Made by a program: the position numbers and the translations under genes. The notes beneath the pieces were generated by a model that worked only from the letters and a program-made list of their open reading frames with translations, ran no database searches and was not told the DNA's origin. Source: Pseudomonas moorei (lineage in GTDB: Bacteria > Pseudomonadota > Gammaproteobacteria > Pseudomonadales > Pseudomonadaceae). Taken from it: a DNA stretch of 64,000 nucleotides. Positions 58,498 to 64,000 of the stretch are shown one piece after another. The first letter of the stretch is position 1. Every line of letters begins with the position of its first letter. The stretch covers positions 1-64,000 of the forward strand of contig NZ_VZPP01000010.1 of NCBI RefSeq assembly GCF_008801475.1, written 5' to 3'.

Positions 58498-60924
58498 TTA
58501 GAACTCCAGCGTACTGGACAAGGTCACCTGCCGCGAATCGCCCATCGACACAAAGAACCGGCTCGCCGCCGAGGTGTAGTAAGTGCGGTCAAACAGGTTC
58601 TTCACATTGAGCTGAAACTTGACCTTTTGCCCATCGAGTTGCGTGTCGTAGGTGGCGAACGCATCGGCAACCGTGTAGCCCGGCAGCTCGAAATCATTCA
58701 CCGCGTTGCCCTCTCGTTCACCGACATAACGCGCCCCCGCGCCGACCCGCAGTTGATCGCCACCGATGACACTGCCGAAATCGTACACCGCCGATAGCGA
58801 ACCGCTGTTACGGGCCACGTTTTGCAGTTTCTTGCCCTCGTAGTCCGGGTCCTCGGTCACTTCGGCATCGGTGTAGGCGTAACTGCCGATCATGCTCCAG
58901 CGGTCACTCAGTTGACCGCTCAGGTCCAATTCAAGACCACGGGAACGCACTTCGCCGGCCGCACTGTAGATCGTGACCGGGCCTTCGGAATTAGCCACCA
59001 GCACGTTGCGTTTCTTGATATCGAACAGGGCGATATTGCCCGTTATCCGCCCCGGCATGTCGAGCTTGGCACCGATCTCCCAGGACTTGGCTTGTTCCGG
59101 CGCAACGCTGCCATCGAGCACGGTGCTGCTGCCGCTCAGGGGGGCGATGGTCGAGTTGGGTTTGAAGGATTCGGTGTAGCTGCCGTAGAACGACAGCTCA
59201 TCGGTGTAGCGATAGACGAGGCCGGCGCGCGGCACCCATTTCTGGCCGTTGCTGTCGGTGTTGGCCTTGAACGGCACACCTTTGCCGGCGTACTGGTCGT
59301 ACGTCTGGAAACGCCCGCCCGCTACAAGAATCCACTGGTCGGTGAGGTGGATCGAGTCCTGCACAAACACCGAATCACTGCGCAGCAAATCGGTCTGGGC
59401 GCTGTCGGCCGGGCTCACCGTGCTGCCTTCGACTTCACGACCATAGATCGGGTTGAGGTAGCTGAACGTGCTCAGGCTTTTCTGGCGGATCAGGTCGGCG
59501 CGATAGATCTTGCGGTACTCGTCATCAATACCGATCAACAGGTCGTGGCGCATGCCCGCAACATCGACCTTGCCTTCAAGACTGGCCGTGGCGAACCGGT
59601 CGGCGCTGATCGCATTCTGCGTGCCGTCCATGCTGCGGGTCAGGCTGCCCTTGCTGGTGTCGATGGCGGTGACACGCACTTGACTGGCGTCGTAGGTTTC
59701 GCGGTTCCAGCTATAGCCGAAGTGGGCGCTCCAGTTGTCGTCGAGTTCGTGATCGGCCTCGAAGTGATAGAGGTCCGAGCGCCCTTCCATGTCGTTGAAC
59801 GGCTCGTCGAGGCGCTCATTGCGCGAAATGTCCAGCGGATGGTTAGTGCGTGGATCAATCACCGTGCCACGGTCGAACGGGGTGAGAAATTCACGGTGCT
59901 CATAGGCCAGCAGCAACTTGGTGCGCTCGCCGAACCAGGCCAGCGACGGCGCCACCAGTGTCTCGCGATGCACGCCATAGTTGCGCCAGTAATCTTCGTC
60001 TTCGTGGTCCAGCACCATGCGATAGGCCAGCCCGGAAGTACCCAGGGCTCCGGTGCTGTCGAAGGTGCCGCCGCTGCCGTTCTTGCCGTCGCCGTAAGTC
60101 GAGCCACGCAGGGTCAAGGCGTTGTACTGCTCAAGCTCTGGTTTTTTGCTGACCATGTTCACCACACCGCCGGGGTCCTGAATCCCGTAGAGCAACGAAG
60201 CCGGCCCTTTGAGCACTTCAACCCGATCCACCGTGGCGTTCATGCCACGACCCTGCACCAGCGGCATGCCATCGCGCATGATCGAGCCGTTGCGGTTGTC
60301 GCCGAAGCCGCGGGTCATGACTGAATCCTGAGTACTGCCCAGCGTATTGCCTTGGGTAATGCCGCTGACATTGGCCAGTGCGTCATCCAGATTACGGGGT
60401 GCCTGATCGCGAATGACCTGGGCCGCAACCACGTTGACGGTCTGCGGGATCTCCTGAATCGGCGCGGAGGTGCGCATGACTGAACTGGTGGGGGGCGGCT
60501 GGTAGCTGGTGGATTGATCCATCTCCGAAGTAATGGTGGTCGCACCCAGGTTCAAGGCCCCCTCCGTGGGCTGCGGTTCCAGTGCGATGGTGTGATCGTC
60601 GGCGCGACGGAAGGTGAAACCTGAACCACTGAGCAAACGCTGCAGGGCCTGTTCAGCAGTCATCTGACCGTTGATCGCCGGGGCATTGAAGCCGTAGGGC
60701 GCTTCATCGGTGTAGACCACGCTGATGCCGGTGACACGGCTGAAATCGCTCAGGGCCTGGGGAAGCGGTTTGGCGTCCATCGAAAAACTGAACGGCGCGT
60801 ATTGCCGGGCACCGATGTCTGCGGCCCTTGCAGCACTCAGCGGCAGCAACGCCAAGGCCGAAAAGCTCAACGCAGAAACACCTAACCATTGTTTGACCGA
60901 ACCCGATTTTGCCCTGGACTTCAT
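58498..60924 (-). CDS. TonB-dependent siderophore receptor with signalling domain
   Basis: 808 aa. Signal peptide (about 1-34, LLPLSAARA), an STN/secretin-TonB signalling domain (about 45-115, LPQALSDFSRVTGISVVYTDE), a plug domain (about 150-260) and a 22-strand barrel ending with the C-terminal Phe (SSTLEF). The STN domain passes the ligand signal to the FecR-type protein encoded next. Size and plug resemble the ferrichrome/ferrioxamine receptors FiuA and FoxA, but ligand identity is not proven by the sequence. Confidence 0.9.
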   Translation of the reverse strand: MKSRAKSGSVKQWLGVSALSFSALALLPLSAARAADIGARQYAPFSFSMDAKPLPQALSDFSRVTGISVVYTDEAPYGFNAPAINGQMTAEQALQRLLSGSGFTFRRADDHTIALEPQPTEGALNLGATTITSEMDQSTSYQPPPTSSVMRTSAPIQEIPQTVNVVAAQVIRDQAPRNLDDALANVSGITQGNTLGSTQDSVMTRGFGDNRNGSIMRDGMPLVQGRGMNATVDRVEVLKGPASLLYGIQDPGGVVNMVSKKPELEQYNALTLRGSTYGDGKNGSGGTFDSTGALGTSGLAYRMVLDHEDEDYWRNYGVHRETLVAPSLAWFGERTKLLLAYEHREFLTPFDRGTVIDPRTNHPLDISRNERLDEPFNDMEGRSDLYHFEADHELDDNWSAHFGYSWNRETYDASQVRVTAIDTSKGSLTRSMDGTQNAISADRFATASLEGKVDVAGMRHDLLIGIDDEYRKIYRADLIRQKSLSTFSYLNPIYGREVEGSTVSPADSAQTDLLRSDSVFVQDSIHLTDQWILVAGGRFQTYDQYAGKGVPFKANTDSNGQKWVPRAGLVYRYTDELSFYGSYTESFKPNSTIAPLSGSSTVLDGSVAPEQAKSWEIGAKLDMPGRITGNIALFDIKKRNVLVANSEGPVTIYSAAGEVRSRGLELDLSGQLSDRWSMIGSYAYTDAEVTEDPDYEGKKLQNVARNSGSLSAVYDFGSVIGGDQLRVGAGARYVGEREGNAVNDFELPGYTVADAFATYDTQLDGQKVKFQLNVKNLFDRTYYTSAASRFFVSMGDSRQVTLSSTLEF

Positions 60925-61103
60925 GACTCATGACCTGTGTAGAACCGCAACGGATGCGAATGACTCGCAGTTTCAGCCACTACACGGATGGCATTCGGTT
61001 TTACCTCAGTAGAATTTTGAAAATAATCTTAGTGAGGGTGATTGGGTGCCTGAGATCGCGTTTTACCGCATGAACTGGCTTGTCAGCGAAGACGTCATAA
61101 AGG

Positions 61104-62093
61104 TCAGCGCAAAATAATCAAATGCCCCGAAAGCTGGTGCTGTTCAAATCCCAACACGCCCTGCAACGAACTCAACACCGCCTGCGGGTCCTTGCTCGGA
61201 AAGCTGCCACTGACCCGGCGCTTCGCCAGTTCATTGTTGAGCAGCACGATTCTACCGGGGTAATAACGCCCGAGATCCCGCACCACATCGGCCAACGGCG
61301 CCTTGTAGTAATTGAGCCAACCCTGGCGCCACGCCAACTGCGCTTCACTGTCCACCGCGTGGAATTTCTGCCCCACGCCTTCGCCGTATGCCACTTGCTG
61401 GCCGGCGGTGAGTATCTGCTGTGCGGCACTCTTGTCCGCCAACACGCCAACGCGACCGGACAACACCGTGACCTGCGCGCCATGGGGTTGCAGGCGCACC
61501 TCGAACTGCGTGCCCAGGACCCGAGCCTGGCCCTTCTCGGCGTCCACCACGAACGGCTCGCCGGTGTGGGTCACGCTGAAAAAACCGGCACCGCGCCGCA
61601 ACTGCACCCGCCGCTCGCCACGACTGAAATCCACCGCGATGGCACTGTCGGCATCGAGGGTGACCTGCGACTGATCGGCCAGTGTGATGGTGCGAATTTC
61701 CCCCGGCGCCGATACGTAATCGGCACCCAGGTCGTCGATCCAGCGCGATGGTTGCCAGCCCGCGCCGAGGCTGATCATCAGCAACAGGCACGCCGCCATG
61801 GCCAACGCCCCGGACCCGCTCCGAAGACTGCTGCGGCGTGGGCGGTTCATGGCGTCGAGATAACCTTGCAGGGCCACTGCCTCTTCATCCGCCAGGGTCC
61901 GTGCCGGGACTTCGCTCAACTCCCAGACCACCTGCGCTCGGGCATAGGCCTCGACATGCGCCTGATCGGCCTGCAACCACCGGCTGAAAGCAGCCTGATC
62001 AGCGCTGTCGGGCTGGTCACGCAGGAGACTCAACCAGGCCAGCGCCGCCTGTTCCTGAGCGAGCGTGGGGATCGCGCGTTTGCAGTCTTTCAC
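61104..62093 (-). CDS. FecR-family anti-sigma factor
   Basis: 329 aa: N-terminal cytoplasmic part with the DUF4880-like region (ALAWLSLLRDQPDSADQAAFSRWLQADQAHVEAY), one membrane helix (about 92-112, SGALAMAACLLLMISLGAGW), then the periplasmic FecR domain that contacts the STN domain of the receptor. It starts with GTG 62093, whose bases overlap the sigma stop (GTGA), so the two are co-translated. It controls the preceding sigma factor. Confidence 0.9.
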   Translation of the reverse strand: MKDCKRAIPTLAQEQAALAWLSLLRDQPDSADQAAFSRWLQADQAHVEAYARAQVVWELSEVPARTLADEEAVALQGYLDAMNRPRRSSLRSGSGALAMAACLLLMISLGAGWQPSRWIDDLGADYVSAPGEIRTITLADQSQVTLDADSAIAVDFSRGERRVQLRRGAGFFSVTHTGEPFVVDAEKGQARVLGTQFEVRLQPHGAQVTVLSGRVGVLADKSAAQQILTAGQQVAYGEGVGQKFHAVDSEAQLAWRQGWLNYYKAPLADVVRDLGRYYPGRIVLLNNELAKRRVSGSFPSKDPQAVLSSLQGVLGFEQHQLSGHLIILR

Positions 62094-62662
62094 TTGGCGT
62101 GCCCCGGCGCGCGCAGTTGAGGCTCGCGCAGGCTGGCCTTGCAGGCCTCGAGCGCACGCATCATGTGTTTTTCAACCGCACTTTGGGACAGCCCCATCGC
62201 TTTGGCGATCTCGGCGTACTTGCGGCCATGGATGCGATTGAGCAAGAAAATCTGCCGCGTACGTTCAGGCAATGCGCGTAACGCTGCCTCGACATGGCGC
62301 AAATCATTGCCCGCCTCCAGCGCCGCTTGTGGCTCACTGTCCACGCCGTCCGACGGTTCCGCCATCAAGCCTTCACTGGCCCGGACCCGCGTGGCCTCAC
62401 TGCGCAGATGGTCGATGGCAATGTTGCCGGCGCAGCGCAGCAGGTAGGTGCCGAGTTCTTCGACCTGCACCAGCGGCCGTCGCCAGAACCGCAGGAACAA
62501 GTCCTGCACCAGGTCCGCGGCCGTCGCCCGGCAACCGACCCGGCGACTGACCAGCGCTTCCATTTGCGACCGTTGCGAAAGGAACACATGAAGAAAATGC
62601 GCACGGTCGCCGCGCAGGTCATCACGTTGGATTTCATGGGGTTTGGGAGGAGGAGTGATCAT
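62090..62662 (-). CDS. ECF sigma factor (FecI/iron-starvation type)
   Basis: 190 aa with sigma region 2 (LVSRRVGCRATAADLVQDLFLRFWRR ... YLLRCAGNIAIDHLRSE) and region 4 (LPERTRQIFLLNRIHGRKYAEIAKAMGLSQSAVEKHMMRAL). With the FecR protein and receptor it forms a cell-surface signalling unit that raises receptor expression when the siderophore is bound. ATG 62662 is the only reasonable start before an in-frame stop. A Fur-like box lies about 210 bp upstream. Confidence 0.92.
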   Translation of the reverse strand: MITPPPKPHEIQRDDLRGDRAHFLHVFLSQRSQMEALVSRRVGCRATAADLVQDLFLRFWRRPLVQVEELGTYLLRCAGNIAIDHLRSEATRVRASEGLMAEPSDGVDSEPQAALEAGNDLRHVEAALRALPERTRQIFLLNRIHGRKYAEIAKAMGLSQSAVEKHMMRALEACKASLREPQLRAPGHAK

Positions 62663-62868
62663 CGAGCCAATGCTGCGCCAATGCGTCCTTTGGCCTGACC
62701 AGCCGCCTCATCGCGGCCGGACGCCGGCGATACGGCATCAACAACAGCAGCACGGCGCCGAGCATCAACGGTGAAGCGGGAGAACGTGCTGATGTTGCCC
62801 TTCATGTCGCGACCTGAAAACCGATGAAGCCGCGTGAACGTCACGGGCCTGCAAGGCCGCCAATACTA

Positions 62869-62885
62869 ATGATAAATATTCTCAT
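62869..62885. promoter_or_regulatory. Fur-like box upstream of the sigma gene
   Basis: ATGATAAATATTCTCAT is a 17-nt imperfect palindrome with ATGA...TCAT ends, as in Fur sites, in an otherwise gene-free 331-bp gap. It would place the sigma/anti-sigma operon under iron repression. Confidence 0.55.
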
Positions 62886-62929
62886 ACGCAAAAATAATGG
62901 TTAAGACCGCACTCCAATGTCGACAACGC

Positions 62930-62962
62930 TGAAAACGAAACGGGCCTGCAATGCAGGCCCGT
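62930..62962 (-). terminator. Intrinsic terminator of the HPF-like gene
   Basis: A perfect 11-bp inverted repeat (ACGGGCCTGCA / TGCAGGCCCGT) is followed on the minus strand by TTTCGTTTTC. It lies 32 bp after the stop at 62994. Confidence 0.8.
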
Positions 62963-62993
62963 TCAAGTGGGAAGTTAAAAAGTGGATCAGGCT

Positions 62994-63404
62994 TCAGCCG
63001 TTTTGCGCTGCCTGTTCGTTTTCAAGAAACTCTTCCTCCAGCAACTCATCCGCGTGAGCCCTGCGCTCGAACGGCACGACGGCGGCGCGGGGTTTGCCTC
63101 GCAATTTGCCGAACAGGTGTTCCAGCGCGTGCTCGAGTTTCTCGGCGGCTCCGTCGATCGCCAGTTCCAGGCTGGCGGCTTTATGGGTAACGGAAATCGG
63201 TTGGTGGCCTTTTGGCCGCGCTTCCAGCTGGCAGCGTAGATCGTGGGGACCGGGCTTGTCGCCGTTCTCGTCCCGCAGGTGAACCTCCACTCGGGTCAGG
63301 TTCTCCTCATAACGTTCGAGCGTGCTCTCAATGGTAGTACGTACCCACTCCTCCAGTCGGATGCTGCTTTGAATATGGTTATCGCTATTGACTTGGATTT
63401 GCAT
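62994..63404 (-). CDS. HPF/RaiA-family ribosome-associated protein
   Basis: 136 aa. An HPF-like domain (about 1-105, MQIQVNSDNHIQSSIRLEEWVRTTIESTLERY...VEVHLRDENGDKPGPHDLRCQLEARP) is followed by an acidic tail (ADELLEEEFLENEQ). Members of this family bind the 30S subunit and reduce translation in stress. The domain keeps the basic patch only partly, and the gene is not next to rpoN where the main hpf of Pseudomonas lies, so it is probably a second, stress-type copy. Confidence 0.8.
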   Translation of the reverse strand: MQIQVNSDNHIQSSIRLEEWVRTTIESTLERYEENLTRVEVHLRDENGDKPGPHDLRCQLEARPKGHQPISVTHKAASLELAIDGAAEKLEHALEHLFGKLRGKPRAAVVPFERRAHADELLEEEFLENEQAAQNG

Positions 63405-63618
63405 AGTTCATCCCTTATTTCAGCTAGCTCGCGAGAGGCCGGTCAGCTAAGCCCTTGGGCGTCATCACCGTGACCTCTTGATTACACAATCGGTCTGTAC
63501 GCTGAACAATTCAACCCCTAAAAAAAGATAAAGTTTTAATCGCAAAAAAAGCCGGACAATGGGCAAAAGCGCTGTTAATGTCGGGAGTTGAGTCGCCCCG
63601 CGCCTTTGTCATATTTGC

Positions 63619-63999
63619 TCACATCTGCTGATCCGCCAGTGGGTGCAGGCTGCGAAAAATCCCCGCCTCCTCCACCAGCCAGTCATGTACCGCCCGCACG
63701 CCCGGATGGCTCAGCGCACCTGGTGCATAGAGCAGCATGTAACGCTTGTGATTGGGCACCGCGAGGCCGAACGGCACGATCAATGCGCCGCGCTCCAGCT
63801 CGTCGTTGAGCAATGTGCGCCGCGCAATCGCCACGCCCATCCCGGCGATCGCCGCCTCAATGGTCAAATGATTGCGATTGAAGGTGTGCCCGCGCCGGAC
63901 ATCCGCGCCTTCGAAGCCGATGGCATTGAGATAGAACTCCCATTCCGCATATTCGTAGCTGCCCCGCCAGGCGGTGATGTCGTGCAACAGCGGAAAATG
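63619..63999 (-). CDS. LysR-family regulator, C-terminal part (cut by window edge)
   Basis: The frame is open to the right edge of the window; 126 residues are visible, starting ...HFPLLHDITAWRGSYEYAEWEFYLNAIG. This is the C-terminal half of the effector-binding domain of a GcvA/AmpR-like LysR protein (AAIAGMGVAIARRTLLNDELERGALIVPFG). The HTH lies outside the window. Confidence 0.85.
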   Translation of the reverse strand, partial: HFPLLHDITAWRGSYEYAEWEFYLNAIGFEGADVRRGHTFNRNHLTIEAAIAGMGVAIARRTLLNDELERGALIVPFGLAVPNHKRYMLLYAPGALSHPGVRAVHDWLVEEAGIFRSLHPLADQQM

Positions 64000-64000
64000 C

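Overview
The window reads as chromosome of a Pseudomonas of the fluorescens lineage. It is GC-rich, carries many REP/BIME palindromes (cores such as GCGAGCAGGCTCGC or GGCTTGCC...GGCAAGCC), a cyoABCDE operon, a flavohaemoglobin/NorR pair, a FecIRA-type iron cell-surface signalling set and Pseudomonas-specific small families (DUF3077-like). The species assignment is inferred from gene content only.

Layout. 1-300 is the promoter and 5' leader of a ribosomal RNA operon that reads leftwards out of the window. 300-2000 is an accessory-looking stretch: a tRNA 3'-end fragment with its terminator, a small hypothetical gene and an AT-richer gene with a HEPN-like motif. 2.15-2.8 kb holds a structured RNA, a leader ORF and a DUF3077-like gene; a second, diverged copy of the whole cassette lies at 40.7-41.3 kb. 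3-16 kb is housekeeping and signalling: ion channel, PhoD-like phosphatase, ArgD-like aminotransferase with divergent LysR, PAS-GGDEF protein, a periplasmic methionine sulfoxide repair operon (msrB-dipZ-msrA) and an OmpR/EnvZ-type pair. 15.9-26.7 kb is a catabolic and uptake region: class II aldolase, COG0523 GTPase, amidohydrolase and AruI-like decarboxylase run leftwards; a divergent LysR and a four-gene polyamine-type ABC transporter run rightwards.

29.6-39 kb is a leftward cluster that looks like a small-molecule biosynthetic locus without an NRPS or PKS. It encodes an MFS exporter, ATP-grasp ligase, RidA protein, cupin, then (after an intrinsic terminator) a GST, KamA-like radical SAM enzyme, class IV aminotransferase, Fe/2OG dioxygenase, AurF-like diiron N-oxygenase and a metallo-beta-lactamase-fold hydrolase. 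MocR-type regulators lie on both sides.

41.3-64 kb: a HigBA-type toxin-antitoxin pair with a perfect 10-bp-arm operator, the cyo oxidase operon, dsbB, hmp with divergent norR and two NorR-like boxes, cheV, several small conserved genes, a 2-hydroxyacid dehydrogenase, a DMT exporter with divergent AraC regulator, a TonB-dependent siderophore receptor with its anti-sigma and sigma factors under a Fur-like box, an HPF-like ribosome-associated protein, and the C-terminal part of a LysR gene cut by the right edge.

The strongest hunt result is the duplicated RNA/leader-ORF/DUF3077 cassette. In both copies a hairpin segment is complementary to two other sites in the same transcript, one upstream and one overlapping the Shine-Dalgarno of the leader ORF. 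The complementarity is kept although the sequences differ between copies. This is the logic of the phage P1/P7 C4 antisense RNA, here apparently domesticated to control DUF3077 genes.
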